Shown here: one piece after another, positions 16,070 through 26,324 of the stretch
Layout: every line of letters starts with the position of its first letter
How positions within the stretch are numbered: the first letter of the stretch is position 1
Source of the DNA: Pseudomonadota bacterium
GTDB lineage: Bacteria > Pseudomonadota > Alphaproteobacteria > Rickettsiales > UBA3002
Length of the DNA: 64,000 nt
Direction of reading: 5' to 3'
Assembly (NCBI GenBank): GCA_040384265.1
Contig: JAZKJM010000001.1
Coordinates: 62,001-126,000, forward strand
Made by a program: the position numbers and the translations under genes
Notes under the pieces: model-generated
What the model saw: only the letters and a program-made list of their open reading frames with translations
Database searches by the model: none
What the model was told of the DNA's origin: nothing

Positions 16070-17644
16070 CTAAAACTCCAGCATCCGCGCTTCCTTAACA
16101 TTCGGCAGCTTGGCGATCTTGGCAACCAGCGCCGCATCGATCGAATCATCCACCTCGATCAGCGCCACCGCGTGGGTTGCCTGCAGGTTGCGGCCGAGAT
16201 GGAAGTTGGCAATGTTCACCTTCGCCTCACCCAGCAACTGGCCGACGCCGCCAATCAGGCCCGGCTTGTCCTCGTTGCTGACAAACAGCATGCGGTTGCC
16301 CAGCGAGGCTTCCAGCATCACATCATCCAGCGCCACCACGCGCGGCTTATCGCCAAACAGCGTGCCGGAAATAGCGAACGTGCCGCCATCAAACGCCACC
16401 GTCACCCGCATCAGCGTTTTGTAATGCGCCGTGCGCTCATGGCGGATTTCGCTCACATCGATATTGCGATCCTTCGCCACCACCGGCGCGTTGACCATGT
16501 TGACCCCTTCCATCAGCGGGCTCAGCAGGCCATTCAGCGCCGCGGCGGTCAGCGGCTTGGTATTCAGGTCCGTCACCTTGCCTTCATACTCGATGGTCAC
16601 TTTAGTCAGCCCGCCCGTCGTCATCTGCCCGGCAAAGCCGCCCAGACGCGTGGCGAGATCGAGATACGGCTTCAACCGCGCCGCATCCTCGGCCGAAACG
16701 CTCGGCATGTTCAGCGCGTTGGTTACCGTGCCCACGGTCAAATATTCCGCCATTTGCTCGGCCACCTGAATGGCCACATTCTCCTGCGCCTCGCTGGTCG
16801 ATGCGCCCAGATGCGGCGTCGCGATCACTTGCTCCATGCCAAACAGCGGGTTGGTTTTTGCCGGCTCTTCCTCGAACACATCCAGCGCCGCGCCGGCCAC
16901 ATGGCCCGCTTCAATCGCCGCCTTCAGGTCGGCTTCCACAATCAGCCCACCGCGCGCGCAGTTGATGATACGCACGCCTTTTTTCGTTTTCGCCAGATTC
17001 TCTTTGCCCAGCAGATGGCGGGTCGAATCCGTCATTGGCGTGTGCAGCGAAATGAAATCCGCGCGGGCGAGCAGCTGGTCGAGCTCCACCTTCTCCACAT
17101 TCAGCGCCTGCGCGCGCTCCGCCGAGAGGAACGGATCATACGAAATCACCCGCATTTTGAGCCCCTGCGCACGATCCGCTACAATACTGCCAATGTTGCC
17201 GCAGCCGATGAGGCCAAGCGTCTTGCCCGCCATCTCAACGCCCATAAACTTGTTCTTTTCCCATTTGCCCGCATGGGTCGAGGCGCTTGCCGCCGGAATA
17301 TCGCGCGCCAGCGACATCATCAGCGAAATCGCGTGCTCCGCCGTCGTCACCGAGTTACCAAACGGCGTATTCATGACAATCACGCCCTGCGCGGTTGCTG
17401 CTTTCACATCCACATTATCCACCCCGATGCCTGCACGGCCGACCACTTTCAGCTTGGTCGCAGCGGCCAGCACCTTCGGCGTCACCTTGGTCGCCGAACG
17501 AATCGCCAACCCATCATACTCGCCGATAATTTCCAGCAGCTGCTCTTCTGTCAGCCCGGTTTTGAGATCGACCTCGATCCCGCGGGATTTAAAAATTTCA
17601 ACGGCAGCCGGGCTGAGTTTATCGGAAATAAGGACTTTTGGCAC
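16070..17644 (-). CDS. serA: D-3-phosphoglycerate dehydrogenase
   Basis: Oxidises 3-phosphoglycerate to 3-phosphohydroxypyruvate, the first step of serine synthesis, using NAD. NAD-loop GCGNIG is at 147-152; the catalytic set is R231 (CARGG), E260 (FEEEP) and H278 (TPHLGAST). At 524 aa it is the long form, with an intervening ASB-type domain (about 320-450) and a C-terminal ACT domain (about 452-524) for serine feedback. RBS AGGAG precedes the ATG. It lies downstream of serC but separated from it by the 694-aa gene. Confidence 0.96.
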   Translation of the reverse strand: MPKVLISDKLSPAAVEIFKSRGIEVDLKTGLTEEQLLEIIGEYDGLAIRSATKVTPKVLAAATKLKVVGRAGIGVDNVDVKAATAQGVIVMNTPFGNSVTTAEHAISLMMSLARDIPAASASTHAGKWEKNKFMGVEMAGKTLGLIGCGNIGSIVADRAQGLKMRVISYDPFLSAERAQALNVEKVELDQLLARADFISLHTPMTDSTRHLLGKENLAKTKKGVRIINCARGGLIVEADLKAAIEAGHVAGAALDVFEEEPAKTNPLFGMEQVIATPHLGASTSEAQENVAIQVAEQMAEYLTVGTVTNALNMPSVSAEDAARLKPYLDLATRLGGFAGQMTTGGLTKVTIEYEGKVTDLNTKPLTAAALNGLLSPLMEGVNMVNAPVVAKDRNIDVSEIRHERTAHYKTLMRVTVAFDGGTFAISGTLFGDKPRVVALDDVMLEASLGNRMLFVSNEDKPGLIGGVGQLLGEAKVNIANFHLGRNLQATHAVALIEVDDSIDAALVAKIAKLPNVKEARMLEF

Positions 17645-17731
17645 AATGCGCTCCTAAAAGGGTGTTTTTCACTCCCCTAGCTGCAGCACCCGCGCCCAAG
17701 ATTCAAGCAAAATCCACGTTTCTGGGGGCAA

Positions 17732-19816
17732 CTACCCGGCCGGAAACGCAATGGCCCGCTCCACCGCGAACAGGTCAAGCTCATGGCGATAGAAAAGATA
17801 GCCCTGCGCCAGCAGCATTGCCTCCAGCGACGCCTTCTCCGCCGCCGCCAGGTTCACATATTCAAGGTTAATAATCGCCGGGCGATAGGCCGCAAAATCA
17901 AACTGCTCGAAAATCCGGAAATCATAGCCCTCCGTATCGATTTGCAGCACATCGATACGCGCAGGCTGGTGCTTGGCGAGCAACGCCGCCAGCGGCAGGC
18001 AGGCCACCGCCTCTTCCACCACATGCGTCCGGTAATCGGCCAGTTTATCCATCATAAAACTCGACATGCCCAGCACCCAGTGCGGCAGATTGCCCGCCTG
18101 CGCCGCTTCCGGGCGAATGCGGTAAAGCACCCGCGTTTCCGCCTGCTGCGTGATGGCGACATTCTCAAACACCAGCCCCGCCTGCCCGCCATAATGCTGC
18201 TGCGCCTTGGCGATCATATCCGGCAGCGGCTCCACCAGAATCCCCTGCCAGCCATACTGCTTCACATACGGAAAAATCGGGTCATACGACGCACCATCCA
18301 TCACCCCGACTTGCAGGAAAAACACCTTCTGGCGCTCGCTCAGCAGCGTATAAAGCGCGGCAGGAGACAGGCTCGGCAGCATGCCATACTCACGCCCCAG
18401 CGCCGCGCGATAGTCATTATAGCGCGGCGAGGCATCCTTGTTGTTCGTCACTACCCAGAGGAACGAATCCGGCCCGTGCTTAAAGTCCACCGTCGTCGCA
18501 AGACGCAGCGGTAGCACGCTCGCGCACGGCTTGAACCAGCGCTCATACACCACCCCCAGCGCAATCTGGTCGAGGAACCAGCGCGTCGTCCCATGCGCAA
18601 AATTATCGAGGATAAACGCCGCCACCTGGCCGACAAATTCGCGCCCCAACTCGGAATGGCGCGCATAGAAAAACAGCGCCACCACTTTTTCCCAGAACGG
18701 CCCTTTTTCGTCGTAAAGCAGCGCAATGTCGGTGGCCTTGCCCATCCCCATCTGCGCGCAGAACGCATCCCAGCGGCCTTTCAGCAGCCCATCCGCATCC
18801 AGCATGCACAGGTCGTTTTGGTAGATGCCCATCAGTTGATACATCCGCACGAAACGGATACAGGAATAATAAATCACCGCCCGCGTGTCATAGGCCGCCG
18901 GCATCGCTTCCCACGACACCCCAAGGTCGATCCCCGGGCACCGCGCGACCAGCGCCTCAATTTCGGCCAGCACACTTGCGGTGGGCGAATAGAGATGCAG
19001 ATGCAGCGACAGCTGATCCGCATTGGTCTGCGCCAGTGAATGGGCCAGCGGCAGCGCATGCTGGAAAAAATAGCCGCTATCGCACGCCACCAGCACAATG
19101 GGCCGCCCCGTCGCCTGCACCCTGCGCAGCATCTGCAGCTCGGGCAGGCTGCTCGCATCCACCGCCGTCTGCCGCTGTTTCACGCTCTCAAAACGCACCG
19201 GCGCTTGCGGCCATTGGTCGAGGTGATATTGCGCGCCCATCATGCATAAATCCGCGAATGCGAACTGCTCGGGCTGCGCCGCCAGCGGTTCCAGCAACGG
19301 CAGCACCGCCGCGTGGTTGCCCTCAATCGCCTCCACAAACCCCACCACATGGCGCACCACCAGCGACCCGGAAAGCACCGCCATATTCGCCGCGATGAAC
19401 CCCATCATTTCATCGATCTCGTTCAACCGCAGCAACAGCAGCGCGGTATTTTCCATATAAGCGCGGTTGGGGCTCAGGCTCAGCACCTCGTTCAGCCCGG
19501 CTTTCACCTGCTGCACCGTTGCGGCCGGCAGCGGCACGTCCTGCGGGTTATTGCGCCGGAGCACCGCATTTGTCAGCACAATCAGCCGCAGCATCACCCG
19601 CAAGGCGCGGTCGTCATTGGGCGAAAGCCCGCTCGGCCCAAGGGCTGCCAGATGATGGTCAAGCGCGGCAAGGTTTGTCGTCGTGGATGAAATCGCCCAT
19701 TTCACCAGATCATGCGGCACCGTCCCCACATCCGGGAACGAAAACGTGCGGCTCAGCGTGTCCCGGTAATAGGGGTGGAGCGCCTTGGTGGCTTCAAATG
19801 CAATCGTATCGCTCAT
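17732..19816 (-). CDS. glycosyltransferase-like / FkbM methyltransferase chimera, 694 aa
   Basis: Three parts can be seen. Residues 1-220 are helical and may be TPR-like. Residues about 235-420 resemble a nucleotide-sugar glycosyltransferase: CIRFVRMYQLMGIYQNDLCM followed by LDADGLLKG fits the GT8-like donor-site pattern with its DxD-type LDAD. Residues about 499-690 are an FkbM-family methyltransferase (FFLQVGVMDG, GILVEPLPDM, VLQIDTEGYDFRIFEQFDF, INLEYVN). Probable role: decorating a cell-surface glycan by adding and O-methylating a sugar; the substrate is unknown. Good RBS (AAAGGAAA) before the ATG. It sits between serC and serA on the same strand, an unusual insertion in a biosynthetic pair. 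Confidence 0.8.
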   Translation of the reverse strand: MSDTIAFEATKALHPYYRDTLSRTFSFPDVGTVPHDLVKWAISSTTTNLAALDHHLAALGPSGLSPNDDRALRVMLRLIVLTNAVLRRNNPQDVPLPAATVQQVKAGLNEVLSLSPNRAYMENTALLLLRLNEIDEMMGFIAANMAVLSGSLVVRHVVGFVEAIEGNHAAVLPLLEPLAAQPEQFAFADLCMMGAQYHLDQWPQAPVRFESVKQRQTAVDASSLPELQMLRRVQATGRPIVLVACDSGYFFQHALPLAHSLAQTNADQLSLHLHLYSPTASVLAEIEALVARCPGIDLGVSWEAMPAAYDTRAVIYYSCIRFVRMYQLMGIYQNDLCMLDADGLLKGRWDAFCAQMGMGKATDIALLYDEKGPFWEKVVALFFYARHSELGREFVGQVAAFILDNFAHGTTRWFLDQIALGVVYERWFKPCASVLPLRLATTVDFKHGPDSFLWVVTNNKDASPRYNDYRAALGREYGMLPSLSPAALYTLLSERQKVFFLQVGVMDGASYDPIFPYVKQYGWQGILVEPLPDMIAKAQQHYGGQAGLVFENVAITQQAETRVLYRIRPEAAQAGNLPHWVLGMSSFMMDKLADYRTHVVEEAVACLPLAALLAKHQPARIDVLQIDTEGYDFRIFEQFDFAAYRPAIINLEYVNLAAAEKASLEAMLLAQGYLFYRHELDLFAVERAIAFPAG

Positions 19817-19852
19817 GGTTTCCTTTGCGCAGCAGGGAGGATACGAGAAAAA

Positions 19853-21016
19853 TTATGCCGCTTTGGCTTGCGATTGCTTGATTTCCGCCCATGCCCAATC
19901 GAGCCATGGCAGCAGCGCTTTGATGTCGGCGCTTTCCACCGTCGCCCCAGCCCAGATGCGCAAGCCCGCCGGTGCATCCCGGTAAGCGCCGATGTCGTAA
20001 GCAACCGCTTCTTTTTCGAGCAGCGCGGTAAAATCCTTCAGCGCTTTCGCCTGCGCATCCGCGCTCAAACCCTGATACCAGCTATCGCGGATTTTAAACG
20101 TCACCGAGGTGCAGGAACGCGTCGCTTTATCCCCACAGAGGAAATCAATCCAATCCGATTTTTCCACCCACTCAGCCAGCAGCTTGAGATTATTTTCCGA
20201 ACGTTCAATCAGCGATTTCAGGCCGCCGATTTGCTCCGCCCATTTCAGCCCGTCGAGCGCATCTTCCACCGCCAGCATGGACGGCGTGTTGATTGTCTCG
20301 CCACTGAAAATCCCGTCGATCAGCTTGCCATCTTTGGTCAGCTGGAAAATCTTCGGCAGCGGCCAGCTTGGTTTATAGGTCTGCAGCCGTTCCACCGCGC
20401 GTGGGGAAAGCGCCAGCATCCCATGTGCGCCCTCGCCGCCGAGTGCTTTTTGCCAGCTCCAGGTCACCACATCCAGCTTGCTGAAATCCAAATCCATCGC
20501 GAAGGTCGCCGAGGTCGCATCGCAAATGGCAAGCCCTTCGCGGTTAGCCGGAATCCAGTCCGCATTCGGCACGCGCACGCCCGAGGTGGTGCCGTTCCAG
20601 GTGAACACCACATCGCGCGTCCAATCCAGTTTCGACAGGTCGCAAATCTCACCATACGGCGCTTCGATGATGTTCAAATCCGCCAGCTTCAGCTGCTTTT
20701 TGCAATCCGTCGCCCAGCCTTTGCCAAAACTCTCCCACACCAGCACATCCGCGCCGCGCGCGCCCAGCATCGACCACATCGCCATTTCAATCGCGCCCGT
20801 GTCGGAGGCGGGCACAATGCCCAGCACATAATCCGCCGGAATGCCAAGGATCGCCTTGCTGCGGTCGATCACTTCCTTCAATTTCGATTTACCGATTTTC
20901 GCGCGGTGCGAACGCCCCAGCGCCGCATCCTCCAGCGCCGCCAGCGACCAGCCGGGCCGCTTCGCACAGGGGCCGGAAGAAAAACGTGGATTGGATGGTT
21001 TAACGGTCGGTTTCAT
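19853..21016 (-). CDS. serC: phosphoserine aminotransferase
   Basis: PLP enzyme that converts 3-phosphohydroxypyruvate and glutamate to phosphoserine; the same fold can serve pyridoxine synthesis. It is the alphaproteobacterial type, recognised by [17 protein letters not shown] at the start. The PLP lysine lies in [15 protein letters not shown] take the ATG at 21016 (387 aa) because GAGGCG precedes it; the open frame upstream to 21097 lacks an RBS and starts outside the family alignment. It is first of a minus-strand set serC, GT/FkbM, serA. Confidence 0.95.
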   Translation of the reverse strand: MKPTVKPSNPRFSSGPCAKRPGWSLAALEDAALGRSHRAKIGKSKLKEVIDRSKAILGIPADYVLGIVPASDTGAIEMAMWSMLGARGADVLVWESFGKGWATDCKKQLKLADLNIIEAPYGEICDLSKLDWTRDVVFTWNGTTSGVRVPNADWIPANREGLAICDATSATFAMDLDFSKLDVVTWSWQKALGGEGAHGMLALSPRAVERLQTYKPSWPLPKIFQLTKDGKLIDGIFSGETINTPSMLAVEDALDGLKWAEQIGGLKSLIERSENNLKLLAEWVEKSDWIDFLCGDKATRSCTSVTFKIRDSWYQGLSADAQAKALKDFTALLEKEAVAYDIGAYRDAPAGLRIWAGATVESADIKALLPWLDWAWAEIKQSQAKAA

Positions 21017-21098
21017 AAGCGCCTCGCGGGTTGGGATGCGCCTTAGTAAGGCAAGCAGCAAAGGCTTGTCAATTTTGATGATAGAAAACCCTCCCAAC

Positions 21099-21126
21099 TG
21101 TCATCCCGTCATGCGACGGGGTGACA
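21099..21126. repeat. half-unit of family A palindrome
   Basis: One hairpin, TGTCATCCCGTC/GACGGGGTGACA, just downstream of the alpha/beta-hydrolase stop. It could double as an RNA hairpin at the end of that gene. Confidence 0.7.
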
Positions 21127-21130
21127 AACC

Positions 21131-21880
21131 TTAAATATTCTCCACCATCCGTGCCAGCGCGGCGGTCATCTGCGCGAGGTCGGCGGGGCGGTTAAGTCGG
21201 TGATCGCCATCCTTGATAAGGGTCAGCGTCACCTCATCGCTCATCAACTGGCGGGCCAGCGTCAGCGATGTCTCCCACGGCACATCAGCGTCCTGCTGGC
21301 CATGAATGAGGTGGATCGGCATATCGAGCCCGATCACATCATCCAGCAGCAAATGCTGGCGCGCCTCGTGGATAAACTCGCGGGTGATGGGGTAATCATT
21401 GTCCATCGCCTCGCTATGCGCCCACAGCACACCTTTATCATCCAGCTCGCGGCGCTGCTCGGGCGTCATCCGCGCGAACATCAGGTTCTCCGTAAAATCC
21501 GGCGCACTGGCGATGCCGATCAGCCCGCGCACCGCCGCCTTGCGCTCCAGCGCCGCGTTCAGCGCCACCCACGCCCCCATGCTGGAGCCGATCACAATCA
21601 GCGGCCCCGTCGCCACATGGTCAATGATGTCATACGCATCCGCCATCGCCCCGCCGATGGTGAAATCACGAAAATCCACTTCCGATGCACCATGCCCATG
21701 GTAATCGAACCGCGTAAACGCCACCCCCGCTAGCGCACACCACTGCGCCAGCGCCGTGGCCTTGGTCGACGCCATATCCGAACGGAAGCCATGGCAAAAC
21801 ACCACCCCCGGCGAGTTGCCCGGCTGGTGATGATACGCAAGCTTATGAGCACGCGCGGTGGTGAGGAAGGAAGGATTCAT
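21131..21880 (-). CDS. alpha/beta-hydrolase family protein
   Basis: A 249-aa serine hydrolase. Oxyanion strand VVFCHGFRSDM, then FDYHGHGAS, the nucleophile elbow GSSMGAW (serine near residue 98), an acid in HGQQDADVPWE and the catalytic-histidine region KDGDHRLNRP. This layout is close to the small YcjY/prolyl-oligopeptidase-like hydrolases. No signal peptide, so it is cytoplasmic; the substrate is unknown. It precedes serC on the same strand with a 114-bp gap. Confidence 0.88.
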   Translation of the reverse strand: MNPSFLTTARAHKLAYHHQPGNSPGVVFCHGFRSDMASTKATALAQWCALAGVAFTRFDYHGHGASEVDFRDFTIGGAMADAYDIIDHVATGPLIVIGSSMGAWVALNAALERKAAVRGLIGIASAPDFTENLMFARMTPEQRRELDDKGVLWAHSEAMDNDYPITREFIHEARQHLLLDDVIGLDMPIHLIHGQQDADVPWETSLTLARQLMSDEVTLTLIKDGDHRLNRPADLAQMTAALARMVENI

Positions 21881-21904
21881 ACGCCCTCATAGAACAAGGC
21901 ATCC

Positions 21905-21984
21905 GTCATTGCGAGCGCTTAGCGAAGCAATCCACCTTGGTCACACAAAGGAAGATGGATTGCCGCGCTTCGCTCGCAATGACG
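21905..21984. repeat. extragenic palindromic repeat, family B
   Basis: Outer arms GTCATTGCGAGCGCTTAGCG and its partner ending CGCTTCGCTCGCAATGAC, enclosing AAGCAATCC/GGATTGC. Other copies: 37196, 40376 and 50373. From 21985 to 22169 a further GC-rich stretch with short internal palindromes (GGGAGCGCTCC, GGGGCAAAGGGCCCC) leads to the glycosyltransferase gene; I see no ORF with an RBS in it. Confidence 0.85.
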
Positions 21985-22169
21985 GGGTGACAAATTGTGG
22001 AAAACTGAAACACCCGCGAACACAAAAAAGAAATGCATAGCCCAATTTAGCCGAGGGAGCGCTCCGCGCGACCCGCGAAGCGGCGGGGTTTGGGGCAAAG
22101 GGCCCCATCCGGCGCGAAGCGCGAAATAATAATCTTGCACCCCCCGCCTGATTCTCTATTCCTTCTCCC

Positions 22170-23306
22170 ATGAGCTCAACCCCGGTCATCCTGCAAGTGC
22201 TTCCGCGCCTCGAATCGGGCGGGGTGGAGCGTGGGACGATCGAAATCGCCGATGCCATCAGCAAGCAAGGCTGGACACCGCTTGTCGCCTCGCAAGGCGG
22301 CGCGCTGATCCCGCATGTGAACCATGCCGGTGGCGAGCATATCACCATGCCGCTCGACCGCAAAAACCCGTTCATCATCCGCCAGAATATTTGGCGGCTT
22401 TACCGCCTCATCAAGGCGCGCAACGTCAGCCTCGTCCACGCCCGCAGCCGCGCCCCCGCCTGGAGCGCCTATTACGCCGCGAAATGGGCGGGCATCCCCT
22501 TCATGACCACCTTCCACGGCATTTACGGCCTCGAAAGCCAGCTGAAAAAGCGCTATAACAGCGTCATGGTCAAAGGCGAGCGCGTCATCGCCGTGTCGCA
22601 GTTCGTCAAAGACCATATCCTCAGCGAGTACGACATCGACCCGATGCTGATCCGCCTCATCCCGCGCGGGGTCGATTTTGCGTTGTTCGATGACAGCCGC
22701 CTGATCCCCGACCGCATCGCCCAGATCACCCGCAGCTGGATGCTGCACGATAACTTCGCGCCCGTCATTTTCTGCCCCGGCCGCATCAGCCGTATCAAAG
22801 GCCAGCACGTGCTGGTCGAGGCCCTCGCGCTGATGAAGGATGTGCCATTCCTATGCATCATCGCCGGCACCGATACCGGCCACGAAAGCTACCGGATGGA
22901 TGTTGAGGAACTGATCCGCGCCCGCGGGCTCGAGGGCAAAGTGCGCATCGCCGCCAGCACCCATTTCATGGCCGAGGCCTACACGCTGTCGAGCCTTGTC
23001 GTCGTCCCCTCCGTGCAACCGGAATCCTTCGGCCGCGTCGCCATCGAGGCGCAGGCGATGGGCCGCCTCGTCATCGCTACCGATCACGGCGGCGCGCGCG
23101 AAACCATCATCCCCAACGAAACCGGCTACCTCGTCCCGCCCGAAAACCCGCAGATGATGGCCGACGCCATCCGCTTCGGGCTGGAGCGCGACGCCGCCAC
23201 CGCCGACGCCATGGCCCGCTTCGCCAAGCAGCATGTGCGCAAAAATTTCAGCAGCGAGCAGATGAAAAGCAAAACCATCGCCACCTACCGGGAATTGCTG
23301 GGATGA
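22170..23306 (+). CDS. glycosyltransferase family 4 (GT-B fold)
   Basis: A 378-aa retaining GT-B enzyme, probably in surface polysaccharide or LPS core assembly. The N-terminal domain starts ILQVLPRLESGGVERGTIEIA, the pattern of GT4 acceptor domains. The C-terminal donor domain has FCPGRISRIKGQHVLVEAL and the EX7E motif (E285...E293 in ESFGRVAIE). No membrane segment; such enzymes act at the inner face of the inner membrane. Its stop overlaps the next gene's start by 4 nt (ATGA), so the two are coupled. Confidence 0.9.
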   Translation: MSSTPVILQVLPRLESGGVERGTIEIADAISKQGWTPLVASQGGALIPHVNHAGGEHITMPLDRKNPFIIRQNIWRLYRLIKARNVSLVHARSRAPAWSAYYAAKWAGIPFMTTFHGIYGLESQLKKRYNSVMVKGERVIAVSQFVKDHILSEYDIDPMLIRLIPRGVDFALFDDSRLIPDRIAQITRSWMLHDNFAPVIFCPGRISRIKGQHVLVEALALMKDVPFLCIIAGTDTGHESYRMDVEELIRARGLEGKVRIAASTHFMAEAYTLSSLVVVPSVQPESFGRVAIEAQAMGRLVIATDHGGARETIIPNETGYLVPPENPQMMADAIRFGLERDAATADAMARFAKQHVRKNFSSEQMKSKTIATYRELLG

Positions 23307-24268
23307 CATCCGAGTCCATCCTCGTCATCAAGCACGGCGCGCTGGGGGATATTGTCATCGCCACGGCGGGATTCGCCGCCATCCGCGCCGCGCATCCGGA
23401 TGCGCATATCGTCTGCCTCACCACCAAAGCCTATGCTGAGCTGCTCGCCCAAAGCCCATATTTCGATGAAATCTGGGTCGACAGCAAACCAAAATTTTAC
23501 GACCGCAACGCCATCGGCCGCCTGCGCAGCATGCTGGCCAGCCACCGCTGGGCATGGGTCTATGACCTGCAAACCTCCAAACGCAGCACGCTTTACCCAT
23601 GGCTGCTCGCCCGCCCGCGGCCCAGCATCAGCAATGTCAGCCGCTTTGCCAGCCACGGCTACACCGACCCCGCCCGCCACACCAAGCACGCGCTGGAGAA
23701 CCTGAAAATCCAACTGGGCATCGCCGGTATTCACCAGATCGGCCTGCCGGATGTGAGCTGGATGCATGGAGACATCAGCGCCGCCGAAGCCCTCATCGGC
23801 ACCGTGCGCAGCATTCCGCAAGGCGCCAAACTCAGCCCCTGCGCCCTGCTTGTCCCCGGCGCCGCCGCCCACCGGCCCGAAAAACGCTGGCCCGCCGAGC
23901 AATATGCCAGCCTCGCGCAGGAGCTGGTCGGCAAAGCCATCCGCCCCGTGCTCATCGGCACGGATGCCGAGGCCGAAGCACTCGCCGCCATCGCCGCGCG
24001 GGTGCCCGGCGCCATCAATCTATGCGGCAAAACCACTATTCCCCAGCTCGCCACCCTCGCCCGCAACGCCACGCTGGCACTGGGCAACGACACCGGCCCC
24101 ATGCATGTCATCGCCGCCAGCGGCTGCCCCGCCACCGTGCTGTTCAGCGGCGCATCCGACCCAGCACGCTCCGCCCCGGTTGGCCCAAGCGTCACCATCC
24201 TGCGCGAACGCGATTTGCGCGATTTGAGCGTCGATCGCGTACTCACCGCCTTGACAGCGCGTAGCTAA
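23303..24268 (+). CDS. glycosyltransferase family 9 (heptosyltransferase-like)
   Basis: A 321-aa GT9 protein. The N-terminus ILVIKHGALGDIVIATAGFA is the typical LGDxxxxTP-like loop of heptosyltransferases, and the C-terminal motif GNDTGPMHVIAASGCPATVLF (near residue 260) binds the donor ADP-heptose in the family. It probably adds heptose to the LPS inner core, with the coupled GT4 gene acting in the same pathway. The sugar is inferred from the family. The tail runs to 34 bp before thrS. Confidence 0.9.
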   Translation: MTSESILVIKHGALGDIVIATAGFAAIRAAHPDAHIVCLTTKAYAELLAQSPYFDEIWVDSKPKFYDRNAIGRLRSMLASHRWAWVYDLQTSKRSTLYPWLLARPRPSISNVSRFASHGYTDPARHTKHALENLKIQLGIAGIHQIGLPDVSWMHGDISAAEALIGTVRSIPQGAKLSPCALLVPGAAAHRPEKRWPAEQYASLAQELVGKAIRPVLIGTDAEAEALAAIAARVPGAINLCGKTTIPQLATLARNATLALGNDTGPMHVIAASGCPATVLFSGASDPARSAPVGPSVTILRERDLRDLSVDRVLTALTARS

Positions 24269-24302
24269 AGCGTAGAGTTCGCGGCCAAATTCGGAGATAG
24301 AA

Positions 24303-26282
24303 ATGACCAACGCCCAACCGCTTGCCGCTACCATCACCCTCACCCTGCCCGATGGCAGCGCGCGCAGCTACCCCACCGGCACCACCGGCGAAGACGTCGC
24401 CGCCAGCATTGGCGCGGGCCTCGCCAAAGCCGCCGTCGCCATGAAGGTGGACGGCATCCAGCGCGACCTCTATCTGCCGCTGACGCACGATGCAGCCTTC
24501 CAGATCCTCACCGCCAAGGACCCCGAGGGGCTCGATGTCATCCGCCACACCATCACCGCGCAACTGCTCGCCAGTGCCGTGAAGCTGCTCTATCCCTCCG
24601 CCAAGCTCGCCATCGGCCCGACGATCGATAACGGCTTCTATTACGACATCGAACTCAGCACCGCGCTGACGCCGGATGATCTGCCCAAAATCGAAGCTAA
24701 AATGCGCGAACTGCTCGCCGCCCCGGCATCCGTGCGCCGCGAAATCTGGAAGCGTGACGAAGCCATCGCTCTGTTCGAATCGCGCGGCGAGTCTTATAAA
24801 GCCGAAATCATCCGCACCGCGCCGGATACGGATGGGCCCACCACGCAAAAAGGCCATGTTTCGCTTTACCGCCAGGGCGAAGGCGACGGCGCATTCATCG
24901 ATCTATGCTTCGGCCCGCACGTGCCGCATTTTTCCAAAATCACCGCTGCGTTCGCGCTCACCAAAATCTCCGGCGCTTACTGGCGCGGCGACGCTAAAAA
25001 CAAGCAGCTCCAGCGCATCTATGGCATCGCGTTCGCCAACGACAAGGAGCTCAAAGCCTACCGCACCATGGTCGAGGAAGCCGAAAAGCGCGACCACCGC
25101 AAACTGGGCCCGGCCCTTGGCCTCTTCCACATTCAGGAAGAAGCGGTCGGGCAAGTCTTCTGGCACCCGCGCGGCTGGACGCTTTACCGCGCCCTCGAAA
25201 GCTTCCTGCGCAGCAAACTGACCCGCGACAACTATGTCGAAGTCAAAACCCCGATCCTCGTTGACCGCATCCTCTGGGAAAAATCCGGCCACTGGGAAAA
25301 ATTCCAGGAACATATGTTCACCTCGGTGTCCGAGGAAAAAACCCTCGCCATCAAGCCGATGAACTGCCCCTGCCATGTGCAGATTTTCAATGTCGGCATT
25401 AAATCCTACCGCGATTTGCCGCTGCGCATGGCCGAGTTCGGCTCCTGCCACCGCAACGAACCCTCGGGCGCGCTGCACGGGCTGATGCGCGTGCGCGGCT
25501 TCACGCAGGATGACGCCCACATCTTCTGCACCGAAGACCAGATCACCAGCGAAACCGTCGCCTTCTGCGACCTGCTGAAGGAAGTCTACCGCGACCTCGG
25601 CTTCACCGAAGTGCGCGTTAAATTCTCCGACCGCCCCGAAAAACGCGCCGGCACCGACGCCACATGGGACAAAGCCGAACAAGCGTTGCTTGCCGCGACC
25701 AAGGAAGCGGGCCTGGAAACCACCCTCAACCCCGGCGAAGGCGCGTTCTACGGGCCCAAGCTCGAATTCGTGCTCAAAGACGCCATCGGCCGCGACTGGC
25801 AATGCGGCACGCTGCAGGTTGATTTCGTGCTGCCCGAGCGGTTGGATGCCAATTACGTGGGCGAAGACGGCCAGAAACACCGTCCCGTCATGCTCCACCG
25901 CGCCATTCTTGGCTCGTTCGAGCGCTTCCTCGGCATCCTGATCGAGCAACATGCGGGCAAATTCCCGGCATGGCTTGCCCCGGTGCAAGCGGTTGTCTGC
26001 TCCATCACCAACGAGTTCGATGGCTACGCGACCGAGGTCTATAACGCCCTGATCGCCGCCGGAATCCGCGCGGAATTCGATAACCGCGCCGAGAAAATCA
26101 ACTTCAAGGTGCGCGACCACAGCCTGCAGAAAGTGCCCTACATCCTCGCCGTCGGTGGGCGGGATGCGGAAGGCCGCACCGTCGCCCTGCGCACGCTGGG
26201 CAACGAGGGCCAGCAAACACTGGCGCTTGACGCCGCCATCACAACCCTAGTAAAGGAATGCAACCCGCCAAGCGCGGCCTAA
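24303..26282 (+). CDS. thrS: threonyl-tRNA synthetase
   Basis: Charges tRNA-Thr. At 659 aa it has all domains: an N-terminal TGS domain (about 10-70), the editing domain, the class II catalytic core (motif 2 around [20 protein letters not shown], the zinc cysteine in MNCPCH, motif 3 near [18 protein letters not shown]) and a C-terminal anticodon-binding domain (about 555-650). RBS GGAGATAGAA precedes the ATG. It is followed by infC, the common thrS-infC arrangement. Confidence 0.97.
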   Translation: MTNAQPLAATITLTLPDGSARSYPTGTTGEDVAASIGAGLAKAAVAMKVDGIQRDLYLPLTHDAAFQILTAKDPEGLDVIRHTITAQLLASAVKLLYPSAKLAIGPTIDNGFYYDIELSTALTPDDLPKIEAKMRELLAAPASVRREIWKRDEAIALFESRGESYKAEIIRTAPDTDGPTTQKGHVSLYRQGEGDGAFIDLCFGPHVPHFSKITAAFALTKISGAYWRGDAKNKQLQRIYGIAFANDKELKAYRTMVEEAEKRDHRKLGPALGLFHIQEEAVGQVFWHPRGWTLYRALESFLRSKLTRDNYVEVKTPILVDRILWEKSGHWEKFQEHMFTSVSEEKTLAIKPMNCPCHVQIFNVGIKSYRDLPLRMAEFGSCHRNEPSGALHGLMRVRGFTQDDAHIFCTEDQITSETVAFCDLLKEVYRDLGFTEVRVKFSDRPEKRAGTDATWDKAEQALLAATKEAGLETTLNPGEGAFYGPKLEFVLKDAIGRDWQCGTLQVDFVLPERLDANYVGEDGQKHRPVMLHRAILGSFERFLGILIEQHAGKFPAWLAPVQAVVCSITNEFDGYATEVYNALIAAGIRAEFDNRAEKINFKVRDHSLQKVPYILAVGGRDAEGRTVALRTLGNEGQQTLALDAAITTLVKECNPPSAA

Positions 26283-26300
26283 CACTGGAGAGAACTACCG

Positions 26301-26324
26301 ATGACGGCACGACATGAGTCTTAA
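26301..26324 (+). other. 7-codon leader ORF overlapping the infC start
   Basis: ATG at 26301 followed by six sense codons and TAA at 26322-26324. The only good Shine-Dalgarno in the gap (GGAGAGA, 26287-26293) is correctly spaced for this ATG, not for the infC ATG at 26314, which lies inside the mini-ORF in another frame. Ribosomes finishing the mini-ORF would stop just past the infC start, so it may set IF3 output by coupling. Confidence 0.4.
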
